A stretch of 64,000 bases of DNA from Brachypterus glaber (GCA_958510825.1 OY294049.1:3782001-3846000), one strand, 5' to 3'. Counted from the first letter of the stretch, positions 1 through 11,640 are shown. Notes: generated by a model from the letters alone, not told the origin. Program-made: numbers and translations.

Positions 1-628
1 ATCTAGTATACACGAAATAAAAAAAAATGCAAAATCATACGAGTACATAGTGCATATTTGAATGAAATGACAACTATGCACACTTATTTATCCAAACGAT
101 TACATATAGCATTCATTTTGACAAAAGTGATTTGACGTTTATAAAATTTTGAAATGTCAAAATTAAACACAGGTAATTCTTTTAAATATACATTTTTAAA
201 GAGTCTAGAGTGTAGATCGAACGAAAAATGTTGTTCGCAACTCGTTTGCGACAAGTCCTTAGTCCAATCGAATGATTTTTTGACTTCGCTTCGCGTCGTC
301 AAAAAAACCTCATTCTCGTGCACTAAGGACTAAAGTCGCTTACTCGTTACGAAAACTACTATTTCCTACGACCTAGTTGGCAGTTAGTGCTTATTTTCCA
401 CCTTTTGCCATGACAGCGGTCGGAAATTGACAGCTGATTTTACATATCTGCTCTCAGAAAACAAGTGTTAGGTAGTAGGAAAAATAGTATACGCACCTCG
501 ACGCAAACGTATTGGCTCTGCCTTGTAAAAAAATAAGCCCTCTCGTGCACTGAAAACTAGGTTCGCGTACTCGGTGCGTAATACCGTGCGTTTGAGATTA
601 TAGAATACACAGAAAAAAAAGATAAAAC

Positions 629-679
629 GATCAGGCTGACGTGATTGTAGATTTAAAAAAAATCACGTCAGCCTTGATC
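629..679. repeat. Hairpin next to the foldback element
   Basis: GATCAGGCTGACGTGATT (629-646) pairs with its reverse complement at 661-679, with one bulged base. The rest of 1-628 is AT-rich and includes two related runs starting CTCGTGCACT (310 and 543), probably an old repeat; no gene is visible. Confidence 0.75.
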
Positions 680-689
680 TGGCTGGCAG

Positions 690-1534
690 ACACAGGTCTG
701 GAAACAATTTTTAGCTTAACTTTCATATAACCTAAGTTTTTTTTTCATAATTTAATTATTTAGAGCTTTGGCATCTTTTTAAGACCAAATTTAAAACAAA
801 TCTACCAATGCGATTTTGAGAAAACTGATTTTCATTTGTTTTAACAAAAAAATGACATTTATTTATTTTTTTTAGATATTGAGATATTACGTCAAAAAGT
901 GAGACATAAAGTTTCTATGAACGTTTGTGTTAAATCGATTCTTAAGGGAGCTAGAACATTTTTAGAATATTATTCACTTTATAACTCAGAAACAGTTTAA
1001 CTTATTAACTTGAAATTTTTACTGAAGTCCAAACCAATAAACATCGTTTTATGACATAAAACAATTAAATTTTTAACCAGGGGCCGACTTACAGTTTTAC
1101 ATATAAATTATGAGGCACCCATTATCTACGCCCGTGGCCAAAAAGTTAATTTTAATAAAACGTTAAATGTTTACATTTATTGGTTCTAAAGTTCAGTAAA
1201 AATTTCATGTTAATAAGTTAAACTGTTTCTGAGATATGAAGTTATAAATATTCTAAAAATGCCCTTTAAAAGTACGCTAGCTCCTTTAAAAAGCAATTTA
1301 GTTCAAACGTCTATAAAAACTTCTTTCTCACTTTTTGACGTAAAATCTGAATATCTTAAACAATTTTTAAGTATGTCATATTTTTTTTAAAACAAATGAA
1401 AATCGTTTTTCTCAAAAACGCATCGATAGATTTTAAGTTTGGTCTTAAAAAGATGCCAAAGCTCTAAATAATTAAATTATTAAAGAACTTGCGTTATATG
1501 AAAGATAAGCTAAAAATGGTTTCCAGACCGGTGT
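690..1534. repeat. Foldback element, arms about 390 bp
   Basis: Arms 690-1075 and 1140-1534 are imperfect reverse complements (outer end ACAGGTCTGGAAAC; inner motif AGCTTTGGCATCTTTTTAAG). The 64-bp spacer contains no repeat. It lies in the CERT intron. Confidence 0.88.
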
Positions 1535-2049
1535 GTTCGATGCTGCCTGCAGCTGCACTATTTCGTCAAAACAAATATTTCAATTTTTCTTGAAACCTGC
1601 CTATCCAGTGCTCTAAGAATCCCGTAAGAAACAAGAAAAAAATATTTTACAATAGTTTTGTTCCTTTTAATGACAGAAAATGAAGGATTACGGTGTATAG
1701 TCTTAATGATAAACCTACCTTAATCTTTTTCTTTTTAGGTTTTGAAATGCAAATGGGTTTACCAATACAGGAAAGCATTTTTTTAAATCTTTTACGACAA
1801 ACTACACGCTACAACATATATACTAAATAATTTAAAAAAATGTTGGCATAATTTGGCCTTTAACATTGTTTATACAATAATTCGTGAACCTATTAAACAT
1901 TTACATAAATAACAAAGTACATAGGTATTTTACCACATGTTCCGTGTAAATATAAACAATTGTAAATATAAACAATTGTAAATTATAAATACTGGGTGTT
2001 TCGCGGTAGACAGATCAGACGATTTATGGCGTTATTAACAAAGATATCA

Positions 2050-2460
2050 AAATTAAATTTTTACCAGTTAATATAGACCTAATTATCTTCAATTGACTCC
2101 AAACAAAAGTTCTCTACTCTTTTTTGTTTTTGAGCTAGAGCTCCACACAAGCATAATACTTAACAACTTTTTTAAATGTGAAAATTTAAAAGAATTACAA
2201 TTTTTCTTTATTATAAAATACATTTTTTTACTAAAAACATTAAAAGTTACAACAAAGTGAATGTTTTTAGTAAAAAAAACTATTGTACCATAAAGAAAAA
2301 TTGTAATTCTTTTAAATTTTGGCATTTAAAAATTTTGTTATGTGCAAAAAATGCTTGCATGGAGCTCTAGCTCAAAAACAAAAAAGAGTAGAGAACTTTT
2401 GTTTGGATTCAATTACAGATAATTACATAGGTCTATAATAACTGGTAAAAATTTCATTTT
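2050..2460. repeat. Foldback element, arms about 200 bp
   Basis: Arms meet near 2256. Matching blocks include ACCAGTTAATATAGACCTAA at the left end and GGTCTATAATAACTGGT at the right end, with CAAAAGTTCTCTACTC inside. Short open frames here are by-products of the palindrome. The flanks 1535-2049 and 2461-3018 show no gene. Confidence 0.88.
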
Positions 2461-3018
2461 GAAATCTTTGTTGATAACTTTTACCTCAAGAAGTAATTTC
2501 AGACCAATGTTTATGAAGGTGTCATCTTTTTGTTTGTTATTTACTAACAGAAACGTGATACAGCGTTATGGTGTAGTACTTTTTGCATTGATTCCAAATC
2601 TATTAGAAAAATATAGATGGTCTAGCATACAAAGGTGCTAAGTATATAGGGAAATCTTATGTACTTTTTGAAAAAAATATTAAAAACTGTATTTTTTAGG
2701 TTAAATTTAGATACATGTAGTATTTTGATTAAAAGGCGTAAAACCATTTGAAAAAGCTTAAAACAAAGCTCAGTCTTTGCTTTTCAAGACTTTCAAATAC
2801 AATCTAATAAAGATCTCTTCTATACAAATCTGTCATTATTTAATACTTTTTACAATTTTGTCAGGGACATTTGTACATAATTATTAACTTATCTACAAAA
2901 TATATTGCTTTTTTCATCATAAATTTTTCAAAAAGTGTTATGGTTAGCCTTTGCCCATGGGCTCGTCTACAACATGAAGCACTTAATTGGGATGGAGGGT
3001 GGGGTATTATACCCCAGT

Positions 3019-3161
3019 ATAATACTGCCCTGATAAAGTAAAGGGCAGTAACTGACATTGGTCAATAGCAGCGTTTTCAAAATATTACATAGGGGTTGAC
3101 GTGAAAACGCCGCTATGCGACAAATGTCATTTACTGCCCTTTACTTTACAAGGGCAGTATA
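3019..3161. mobile_element. MITE with TIRs
   Basis: Terminal inverted repeats of roughly 50 bp carry ACTGCCCT, AAGTAAAGGGCAGTAA and CAGCGTTTTC, inverted on the right. No coding capacity. It lies in the CERT intron; 3162-3852 beyond it shows nothing else. Confidence 0.8.
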
Positions 3162-3852
3162 TGGCAGCCAAAAATTTTCGTTAGTTCTTTTATGGCCCTT
3201 TTTATAGCTATAAAACTTATACTTAAACTCGTAACTTAGACCTTTTGTCTCTTTGCTTGCCTATAGTTTTTTTTTGTGAAATGAGACATGCAGCTTCACT
3301 TAGTCAAAATGGGTCTTGGCATAAAAAAATATTTCTTTGAGGGTCCGACCAACATTTTTGGAAAAAAAATTGCATAAACAATATAAAAAAAATTATTGGC
3401 AATAATTAAAGTGAAATGCCAAAATAATCCAATTTCATTTAAATTTAAAAGACATTTTTATTTAGAAGTCTGTTTTTTGCAGGGCCCTTTCTGTGCTGGG
3501 TTAAACAGAGTAGGCATAGGCAAGTATCTAAAATTTATAAAAAACAGATTTTTGTAAAAAAAATCTTAGTTTACTAGATCTAGATCTATAGAAACTACAC
3601 AAACTATAAAAATTATATAAGTAGTTATGAATATATTCAGGGTCAACTTAAAAAATAATACTGGTTTATGTATGTAAGAATATTTTATAGATATAATGGA
3701 TTATTTTATTCTTTGCTAGATACCTAATTAAATTATTGATTATTTCTTCCTTTTATCAAAAAAAATCAATATCCATACAAATACATTTTGAATTCTATTG
3801 TTTTTCTACCATTTAAAAATGTTAACTATGATTGTTTAAATATTTTACCTAC

Positions 3853-3969
3853 CTTGAACGATTCTAGAGCTTCTACCCATGTCTGTTTACTTTCAACGGA
3901 CTCAGCACGAAGGTACCATACACAATCATTTACAGACACATCAAATCTATTTTCATCAAATTCATGAGG
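3853..3969 (-). CDS. Cert: CERT coding exon 2: C-terminal half of the PH domain
   Basis: The exon adds 39 codons (residues 70-108) and completes the PH domain. It starts after a TTTATTTTAG acceptor and ends in ...SFK before a GTAGGT donor, phase 0 at both ends, so it joins exon 1 in frame. Visible features are PHEFDENRFDVSVND, VWYLRAE and the C-terminal PH helix QTWVEALESF with its conserved Trp. The residues align in order with the end of the CERT PH domain. No third exon was recognised between 1 and 3852; that stretch contains two large foldback repeats and a MITE, so the next intron is at least 3.85 kb. Confidence 0.9.
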
Positions 3970-4068
3970 CTAAAATAAAGAAGAAATTGGTGAATAATGT
4001 TTACCTATCTTAACATGTACAATGTTTTGGAAGTTAAATAGCTTGTGGTCTGTTTTTGTTGAACATAC

Positions 4069-4275
4069 TTTGATTATAGCCTTTGCAAGTGATAGTGCTC
4101 CTCTGCATCCAAAACCACTTTCTTCTTCACTTTTGTAGTACGACAACGTTCCATTCTTCACAACAATAAAGCGATCTTGCCAGCCATGAATATAATTTGT
4201 CCATTTGCTTAGCACTCCTGATAAAGCCACATGATTTTCTCCATCAGATTCTTCGCTGCTATGTTCGTCCGCCAT
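4069..4275 (-). CDS. Cert: CERT (ceramide transfer protein), coding exon 1: start and first part of the PH domain
   Basis: This exon encodes residues 1-69 of a ceramide transfer protein (CERT/STARD11 family), which carries ceramide from ER to trans-Golgi for sphingomyelin-type lipid synthesis. In the family the N-terminal PH domain binds PI4P at the Golgi, an FFAT motif binds the ER protein VAP, and a C-terminal START domain holds ceramide. Visible here: an acidic leader (residues 1-16), then the PH start with the block [16 protein letters not shown] followed by a YYKSE motif and GCRG, which is very typical of CERT. The ATG has A at -3 and G at +4. Coding runs 207 nt (phase 0) to a GTATGT donor whose complement lies at 4063-4068; reading through it gives an early stop. 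A 99-nt intron follows, then exon 2. FFAT and START exons are not in the window and must lie beyond the left edge. Confidence 0.93.
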
Positions 4276-4944
4276 TCTATATTTATATGCGCCTGATTTT
4301 ACTTGATTTCACGTATTTTATCAAGTCATTTTACCAAGTCGTAAATTTTATATCTTAAATTCAAACCACTTAATTAGTCATACCACTTTATTATGGGTTT
4401 TATGTTGATTTATGTTTATCGTCAAAACACAAAATTTACGAAATACATGCACTACGTTGTAATAACTACTGCTGACATATATCGGTAAGTAGCCAAACTA
4501 AAACTAAATTTGAATAATGGGTTGCCTACACAACAAAACAGAATATTTAATTTATTAGGCTGGAACCGTTTGGTTTGTTTTTTACTTTAAGGGATACTAT
4601 AGTGGGCCCAAGTAAGTATTACTCCTTTAATATTAAATTCTCTTGTTTCGGTCCCCATTCTATATGTCCATCTTCGAAGGGCCGTTGCTCCCTTAGGGCT
4701 CATTTACGGACCAACCTTTATAGGAACTTATTTCATATTTCCGAGGAACTGCGAAGGAACTCAGAGGAACTCGGAGGAACTCGGAGGAACTCATTGCAAA
4801 AAGGAACTCTTTTGTACAAATTTCAGAAGGGGCCAGCCCCTGGAGAGAGACACAGGGGCGTTTCGATGTTTTTGTAGTGGGAGTGTGGGAGTCAAATGTA
4901 GTGATATTTAGTTAGTAGTATTGTTTAAAGTATATATACTTTAT
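4276..4944. other. CERT 5' flank and repeat fragment
   Basis: The first roughly 250 bases upstream of the CERT ATG should hold its 5' UTR and promoter; I see no clear TATA box or initiator. About 4640-4740 is a fragment of the TIR element that is complete at 45366-46022 (shared ACCAACCTTTATAGGAACTT). About 4740-4860 has tandem GAGGAACTC motifs, also found at 14577-14703. No gene is visible. Confidence 0.5.
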
Positions 4945-4966
4945 ATCCGTCATTATAATGACGGAT
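4945..4966. other. 22-bp perfect palindrome
   Basis: ATCCGTCATTA is followed directly by its reverse complement. It is possibly a relic of a palindromic element or a binding site; nothing more can be said. Confidence 0.6.
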
Positions 4967-5194
4967 TGTGTCCACGTGTAAATTGTAGTAAAGAAAGTTA
5001 ATTTTTTTTCGATGAAAAGAAGGTATTTACCTTAACTTTTATTTTTTTTTAATTAATAGGTACTTTATTATTAATAGGAGGATCTAGACTAATATTTTAC
5101 CTAATATACTATTTTGTTAATTATTCTGCAAATTGCCGCCTTCTAATATCATTAAGAATTAAAATTTTATAATTTCATTCGGTGGTGTCACTTA

Positions 5195-5640
5195 GGGTTA
5201 ACTGGTTCGGGGTTAACTGGACCACTTATATTAATTTAATTCATTCGGGGTTAACTGGGCCATGTCCAGTTAACCCCGGACCAGTTAACCCCGAGATATA
5301 TCTAAGTTTTAACATATTATATTGTTTATTTTTATGTTAGAATTAAATTTTATTTGATTTCAAATCGTTTTATTCACAATAATTACAATACAATACATTT
5401 TTGTTAGTGGACCAGTTAACCCTGAGTAGTGGTCCAGTTAACCCTGCTCTATGGGGTAAACTGGTCCAGCGGGGTTAACTGGTTTATCGTTAGTAAATTT
5501 TTATATAAATAATATTTATCTGAAGTATTAGTATGTTCTAACTATAGTAATAATCTACCTTTTGGTATAGAAAATATTTGAAAATTGTTTACAGGTTTTT
5601 CAAAAACTCGATATGAAAAAAAGCGGCCCAGTTAACCTCG
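5195..5640. repeat. Cluster of GGTTAACTGG motifs in both orientations
   Basis: At least nine copies of GGGTTAACTGG or its complement, often extended to GGACC, near 5195, 5209, 5247, 5266, 5281, 5412, 5434, 5470 and 5628, plus a variant at 5452. The motif is itself partly palindromic (GTTAAC). Spacing is irregular, so this is not a simple tandem repeat. From 5641 to 6800 I see AT-rich sequence with about three diverged copies of a block containing TTTTCGTGAAAA and TTGGGGTTTT (6340-6600), and no gene. Confidence 0.8.
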
Positions 5641-6821
5641 ACTTCTCCTACTTACTGCACAGTTCGTCTGAAACGCAAAATGATGAAAAAAATTGTCCAC
5701 AAAAATAGACCCTGTGGCATAATTCCTTATCGTTTGTCGTTTAAAAAAAGTGTATATTAGAAAAAAATCTATCGGTTAGGTTTTTTTTAATAATTTTTTT
5801 TTTAATTTCATCTTAAAATGAAAAACATTAAAAAAATTGAAAAAAAATCCATTTTACATAGAGGACTTTCATCAGAATGAAATTAAATTGTTGTTCTTAG
5901 AAAATATTCTGTTCAATCCGAATCTGTTAATAGAATTCTATAATTTTTGAGAAAAATCATAAAGATTTGGGTTTTTGGTAAGTTTTGACCTTTTTTACTG
6001 TTTTATATATTGAAAGTGACAAGCGGAATTAAAATTCTGTATTCATATTCCAATTCAGCATTAAATTTTGCCTTCAAAAAAGTTTTTAACCTACGGCATC
6101 GATAATATTTACCCGACTGCCAAGCAAAACAACCAACGTTAATTTTACAAATTTTCTAACAATTTTTTTTAATTATAAAACTTATATTTAATAAACTGCT
6201 GCCAACAAAATAATACTTTTACCTCATTTTAATCAAAAATCAAAAAAAGTCCAAACCATTTTTTTTTTTTGAATTTTACCCCCTAAATCTGCCCATGATT
6301 TTGTAGCCCTTACAAGAGGGCGGGGCGTATTTATCTTGAAAGTTGGATATTGGGGTTTTTAAGGTGGCTTAAACTAAATCTTAGAATTATTTTCTTCTAA
6401 ATCCACCCACGCGTGGCCACGGCGCGCCGCGGCGGTGGATAGTTTTCGTGAAAACTGCTATATTGGGGGTTTTGAGATCGCTAAAACTGAATTTTACATT
6501 ATTTTTTTTTTAAATACAACCCCTAAGGGGCGAGGGTAGTTTTCGTGAAAATTGGTATATTGGTATATTTGGGGTTTTGAAAGTGAATCTGATAATAAAA
6601 AAATCCATTCACGCGCGGATGTGAAAAATGGGAAAGCTCTTTTACTGGACAGTGTATTTTTTTAGGTGGATACCCTGTATACAACTGTAACTTCCACAAA
6701 ATAAAAAGACTTGGTTTGTCGATTGCGACATGGCTTCGACATTAGTCTGATTGCTAGAGGGACTGAAATCGGTTGCCCACATATCTGTTGCAGGCGTCCA
6801 TGTACCACGACGTCGTAGACG

Positions 6822-6960
6822 CCAGTGTTGCCGATTTGCCAGTCATTACTGGCAGTAATTTAATTACTGGCAGTAAAAAAAGGCTTTATATGCAATTGCC
6901 AGTAAACTTGCCAGTAATGGCTTGATCACAGAAATTTGCCAGTAATTACCAAATTTATTG
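6822..6960. repeat. Cluster of TTGCCAGTAAT motifs
   Basis: TGCCAGT(A/C)A or its complement TTACTGGCA occurs about eight times in 140 bases. Some neighbouring copies are inverted (ATTACTGGCAGTAAT). Confidence 0.75.
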
Positions 6961-7389
6961 GAAAAACAGTATAAAATTAAAGAATTTGAATACTTTTACA
7001 TGCCGTTTAGAAAAAATTCGCCTGCGGCCCTTGGTCTGTCTTTTTTTTTTGAAATTTTAAATTTTAGAACAGTTTTAAAATTAAAACAGTACTGCATGTT
7101 TGGGGCCCCAGACCCAAATTTTACAAAAATATTTTCTGAAATTAAACTTATGCTGTTTTGCCCATCCAAATGGGTTTGGATATTTTCAAATATTAAATTT
7201 AGTTTCACCGAGCCCAAAAACCTCCAGGATCCAATTTTCATGAAATTGTTATTTAAAATTAAACATGGGGTGGCCTTCACCCCCAAGGGAGAAGGCTTTT
7301 GGGGCAATCATTTTCATAATATTGTTTTGTTACCAGAGTTTAGTATCTGTGCCAAATTTCAGTCTTCTAGTATTTCCCTAAGTGGGTGA
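6958..7389 (+). other. Open frame of 143 codons, doubtful
   Basis: The frame begins at a non-ATG codon, is rich in Phe, Lys and Ile from AT-rich DNA, and has a long open frame on the opposite strand as well. I recognise no domain. It borders the GCCAGTAA cluster and is best taken as repeat sequence. Confidence 0.2.
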
Positions 7390-7713
7390 TAAATTAATTA
7401 CAAGATGTAACCAATAAATGTATAAACAGAGGATAGGCGTAATAAAAGCGTGTAAAAAAAATTAAAACTTAAGTTATCCGAGAGTAAAAAATTTAATAAA
7501 AGAAATTAACAAAAATCATTATTTATTTATTTATTTATTTATTTATACGGGAAAGCCCATTACAGTGAAGATAGTACAATAATTATAACAATAATAATTA
7601 TTAAATACAGGTAATCTTAAAAAATAAAAATATAACTAATTAACTAAACTAAAAATTAATAACTAAAGAATTTACTGAACAGCAAGATAACTAAAGCAAA
7701 GTGAAAATTTAAA

Positions 7714-9849
7714 TCAAACTAAAGATCGGACAGACGATTTAAAATTGGCAAAATTACCAAAAAATAGATCAATTTTTTTATCGTTAATAAATTTTAAAGC
7801 AACATTTAAAGGAGTTAAGTTAGCATAATTTGTAGTATGACGGGACAAAACAAAAATGTCTTGAACACCTCTTAATGCTCTACCGGAAACAAGAAAATCA
7901 AACATACCTAATAGTTCACTACAGTCAGTTAAACCATTTGTTAATTTGTAGACAAAACATATATTCGCTAAAAGCCTTCTTGATTCCAATTTTTCCAATC
8001 CAGTACGCATTTTGTAAGCAATTATTCTTAAGAATTTGCGCTGAACTTTTTCTAAAATCTCCTTATCCTGTAAAGTATAAGGAGACCATATAAGCGGGCA
8101 GTATTCTAAGTTGGACCGTACTAATGTTTTATAAATGGTTACTATAGTATTAGAAGACAGTTCCATGCAATTTCTCGTTAAAAATCCTAAAGTCCTGTTT
8201 GCCTTTAAAGTAATATTTTTAATATGTTCGGAAAAATTTAAATTTTCGTTAACAGTGACTATTAAATCCTTGACTGATTGGACATATTTTAAAGGAGCAT
8301 CACCAATTAAATAAGATGTATTAAACTTTTTATGACCTCTAAAAAAACTTATATAGCAACACTTATCAATGTTTAATTTCAAATTATTTTTAAGTGACCA
8401 CTGAAAAATACTATTTATGTCCCGTTGCAACCTAAACCAATCATCATCAAGAAATCATCAGCGAATATTAAACCTTCACTAAATTTTAATGTTTCAATCA
8501 TGTCGTTAATAAAAATGTTAAATAACAACGGAGCACAGTGTGAGCCTTGTGGGACTCCTGATATCACTTGAATAAAAAATGAAAATAAGCCAAAAAGATA
8601 CACATTGTTTACGGCCAGTTAAAAAACTGGAAAACCATTTTATTAATTTTTCTTCGAATCCGAAAATTTCTAGTTTTAATAACAATAAACTGATGTCAAC
8701 CGTATCGAACGCTTTCGAAAAATTGAGTCTAGCTGCCAACCTTTTTTCAAAGCATGTAATATTTTGGATCTATAAATTGCTAAATTTGTTGATGTTGAAC
8801 GTCCCGAAAAAAATCCGTGTTGAAAACCAGTCAATTTTGATTTTCAAAGCCAGGTAAGTTGGTCACAAACCAAACTATGAAATAATTTAGGAATAGCCGA
8901 TTGTTTGGAAATAGCTCGATAATTTTTTATGTCATTGCGTCGGCCGCTTTTAAATATGGGAACAATGTAGCTATTTTTCCAGACTTCAGGAAAAACTCCA
9001 GAGTCTAGAGACATATTAAAAAGAATACTTAAAGGCAGAGACAGCGTACAATTACATTCCTTTAAAAAAGCATTCGGTAAGCCGTCTGGACCTGAAGAAT
9101 ATTTAGAAGGAATTTTATTGATTTTATTAAATACATCTACCTCAGATATTGAACTTAAAGAGATAGCTGGATTAGAACTAAAAAAGCCATCAGAATGAAT
9201 GTTTACAGGGTTATTATGTTCTTGATAAACGATTGAAAAATATTCTGCAAAAAGATTAGCTATGTGTTGAGGACTAGAAGCAATTTTATTGTTTAAGTTC
9301 ATAACATTAGGTATACCCGAGCTTTGTTTTTTTATCATTAACGTCCAGAAATTTTTTGGATTTAATTTTAAATCGTCATCCATTTTACTTATATAACCCC
9401 TATAACAAGCATTTGACAAATATTTGCATCTGTCTCTCAGACCCGAAAATACAATATAATCATTATTGGATAAAGTTTCTTTAAATAATAAATGGGCTTG
9501 TTTCTTTTGAAACACTAAATTTCGCAGTTCAGCACTAAACCATACTGGAAAATTACTTTTTTTATACTTTTTCTTTGGAACAAACATAGAAATACCACAA
9601 TTCAAAATCTCATAAAAATTGTTTGTAGCCAAAGAACAATCTAAGTTTTTAAATGTATCCGCCCAATTAAAAGATGAGATAAAATCATTTAATCCAATAT
9701 AATTGGCTTTTCTAAAATCAAGATAATATTCAAAGTAATTAACGCAATTAGATGCATTTTCGAGTCTAAGGGGCAAATAAAAATTGTAAGCGATATGGTG
9801 ATGAGAATTACATAACAAAAGATCATGTGCAATGGTGGTATAAACATTT
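7714..9849 (-). pseudogene. LINE ORF2 reverse transcriptase and C-terminal domain, disrupted
   Basis: The reverse transcriptase copies the LINE RNA into the target site. Collinear blocks are WFSAELRNLVFQKK (linker), SGPDGLPNAFLKEC, PIFKSGRRNDIKNYRAIS (fingers), FSGRSTSTN, FSKAFDTVD with the first catalytic Asp (8.7 kb), SGVPQGSHCAPLLFNIFIND, FADD in place of the common YADD (8.45 kb), and a 238-codon tail with LVRSNLEYCPLIWSP and VQRKFLR. Breaks lie near 8850, 8570 and 8430. The tail is typical of CR1/Jockey-like LINEs; no RNase H is seen. Confidence 0.85.
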
Positions 9850-10413
9850 GGATCATTGGTAAATAACAAGTCCAGAAAAACGTTTCGTTTATTTGGAATA
9901 TTATTTACTTGGTTCATATTTAAATATGAAATTGTTTCAACTAATATTTCTTCACAATCACGAGTCGCAGCTGTTGTAGTCACCAAATACTGAGAATTTT
10001 GAATCGGGATACATGAGTGATATTTCTTCTATAGTAAAACAATGTTGTTCATACTTCTCCAGTTTTGATTGTGGAGGTATATAGACACCGCCTATGATGA
10101 GAAAAGTGTTTCCAACTGTAACCTTAACATATCATTGTTCAACATTATTATATAATATATTAATTTGCTGTGAAGAATACGTATTCCTAATTAAAATCAT
10201 TACACCACCTCCTCGACTTTTGCCACTAGTGTCTATAGATCTGTCGGATCGATAGGTATCGTACCCTTTAAGCTCAAATTCACTATCAAATATTTCGTCC
10301 GATAATCCACTTTCTGTTATTATAATTATATCATAATGTGATGATAAGACTGCATGACTGAATTCTAAGATTTTAGTTTTCATACCACCAACATTATGAT
10401 AGTAACAATGCAA
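9850..10413 (-). pseudogene. LINE ORF2 N-terminal endonuclease domain (AP-endonuclease type), frameshifted
   Basis: In the LINE this domain nicks target DNA to prime reverse transcription. Collinear motifs over three frames: HNVGGMKTK (start), IIITESGL (metal-binding Glu), SRGGGVMILIRN, then in another frame YIPP and FGDYN (catalytic Asp/Asn), then LDLLFTND. The usual SDH signature near the end appears as NSHHH, so the catalytic His-Asp pair is probably damaged. Frame changes occur near 10131 and near 9980. The reading frame around the ORF2 start has no ATG where expected. Confidence 0.75.
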
Positions 10414-10418
10414 TGGGG

Positions 10419-11165
10419 CTAGTTTTCGTTTTTTTGATTTGGTTTATTGGATTCCTCTACTTGAATTATATATGGGATACCATGATTAAACCTAATACCC
10501 AAGTTTTTCTCGCCTTTGGCTGTTCTTCTATCTAGTTCAACTTTTTGGGCTTTAAAGTAATTCTGCTGCATTTTTGTCTGATCAGAACTGTATTGGTAAT
10601 TACCTACACATTTCTTAGTATTTCGCAGAACATTTTTAGCAGCTTCTTTGTTTGAAAAAATAACTTTAACAGGCCTTCCTTTTTTACCTTTTTTTCCAAC
10701 TCTAATTATTTTTTTAATATCGCCGTTGACATTTATGTTACTAAAAATGTTACGAATTATAGATGTATCGGCATCAATGCGTTCCTTCAGCTGGGGTGAA
10801 TTAGATTCTTTAACACCATAAACCATAACATTCTTGACTCTAGACGATCTTTCTTGGACTTCATTGTAAAAAACATCAACATTAGCAGTTGGATTATTTT
10901 CCAAGTTCTTTATTTTATTTTCCAAAACTTCAATTTTCTGTTTTAAGTCTCCCATTTCGGCTTCCATTTTAGTATAATTTTGTATAACTAAAGGCACCTT
11001 TTTAAAGTTTGATCTACAATCAGTGCAAAAAAATATCAATGAGCGATTTTTAGATTCAGCGGTGCCCATTTCATTATTGTCGAGTCCTGAGCAATTCAAA
11101 AAATGTAATGAACATTGACAACAATCACACTGTATATATTTATCTGTTCTTTTAATAGGATTTGT
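10419..11165 (-). pseudogene. LINE ORF1 remnant (PHD-like zinc finger, coiled coil, RNA-binding region)
   Basis: About 248 codons are open up to TAG. Near the start, paired cysteines (CDCCQC, then CTDC about 30 residues on) resemble the PHD-type finger found in ORF1 of CR1-group LINEs. A heptad-like coiled coil follows (MEAEMGDLKQKIEVLENKIK), then RSSRVKNVMVYGV and a basic region, typical of LINE ORF1 proteins that bind the element's RNA. The open frame continues upstream to 11267, but those residues derive from a different repeat and are not part of ORF1; the natural N-terminus is lost. ORF2 begins about 6 bases after the stop. Confidence 0.75.
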
Positions 11166-11640
11166 CAAGTAAAATAAGTTAATATCTAGGTAAGTTAAAA
11201 TATTTTTGTTAAATAAAAAATAAAGCCAGCCAGTACATACGTTGATAATGAAAATTGTCCAAAGCAAACGCTGTAGATTCTGCGACTATGATAAAGAAAC
11301 TGCATCCCACATTTTGGGACAATGTCCTGTCTTCTCACAAAAAAGACTGTGATTTTTAGGTTCACCATCAGTGCAACCTAGCGATTTAGTCGAACTTTCA
11401 TTGGGGCAAATCATCGCCTTTTTAGATGCCTACCCCCATGGAATATCATCCTAATCAAATGATGTGTCATCTAGACGACTGCGGCATGCACAATGGATCT
11501 CAGGTCTGAGTGCCGTCGCTATTACTTGGTAATAACCACACCGCTTCTGATGATGACATACGTTGATCTTAATAATGTATAGAACACAAAACTGAACATT
11601 ACTTTTAAACATCCGTACTGTACCACTCAATGTGCATTTA
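11166..11640 (+). repeat. Older repeat interrupted by two LINEs (right part)
   Basis: About 11166-11246 and 11568-11631 match 62886-63050 in order (AATAAAGCCAGC, CTTGATCTTAATAAT-like, GTACTGTACCACTCAATG). The left part lies at about 7435-7519 and matches about 62750-62850 (shared TATCCGAGAGT). The repeat was thus split by the CR1-type LINE and by the 309-bp LINE fragment. Confidence 0.7.
11247..11555 (+). mobile_element. 5'-truncated 3' end of a second LINE, with 12-bp target-site duplication
   Basis: 309 bases flanked by perfect copies of ACATACGTTGAT (11235-11246 and 11556-11567). The insert encodes CRFCDYDKETASHILGQCPV, a CCHC-type zinc-knuckle motif found at the ORF2 C-terminus of I/R1/Jockey-group LINEs, followed by an in-frame TGA at 11350 and a further open stretch to about 11452. 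The 3' end is TGATGATG, a known type of LINE terminus. It was dead on arrival. It lies within the same older repeat as the 7.5-11.2 kb LINE. Confidence 0.85.

Larger units (their letters stand above)
7524..11165 (-). mobile_element. CR1/Jockey-type non-LTR retrotransposon, 5'-truncated and decayed
   Basis: A LINE on the minus strand: ORF1 remnant (to 10419), ORF2 endonuclease, reverse transcriptase and C-terminal region (to 7714), a 3' UTR, and a terminal AAAT microsatellite at 7520-7545. All parts are collinear, but several frameshifts and stops make it inactive. The 5' limit near 11165 is where similarity begins to an unrelated repeat that continues on the other side of the LINE (before 7520), so the LINE sits inside that repeat. 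It is a different family from the LINE copies at 28.1 and 53.8 kb. Confidence 0.88.

Noticed and set aside
2089..2325. 78-codon frame as a gene
   Set aside because: It spans the centre of a foldback repeat and has AT-driven composition.
11167..11267. N-terminal extension of the LINE ORF1 frame to 11267
   Set aside because: These bases belong to an older host repeat and to the start of another LINE insert; the open frame there is coincidental.
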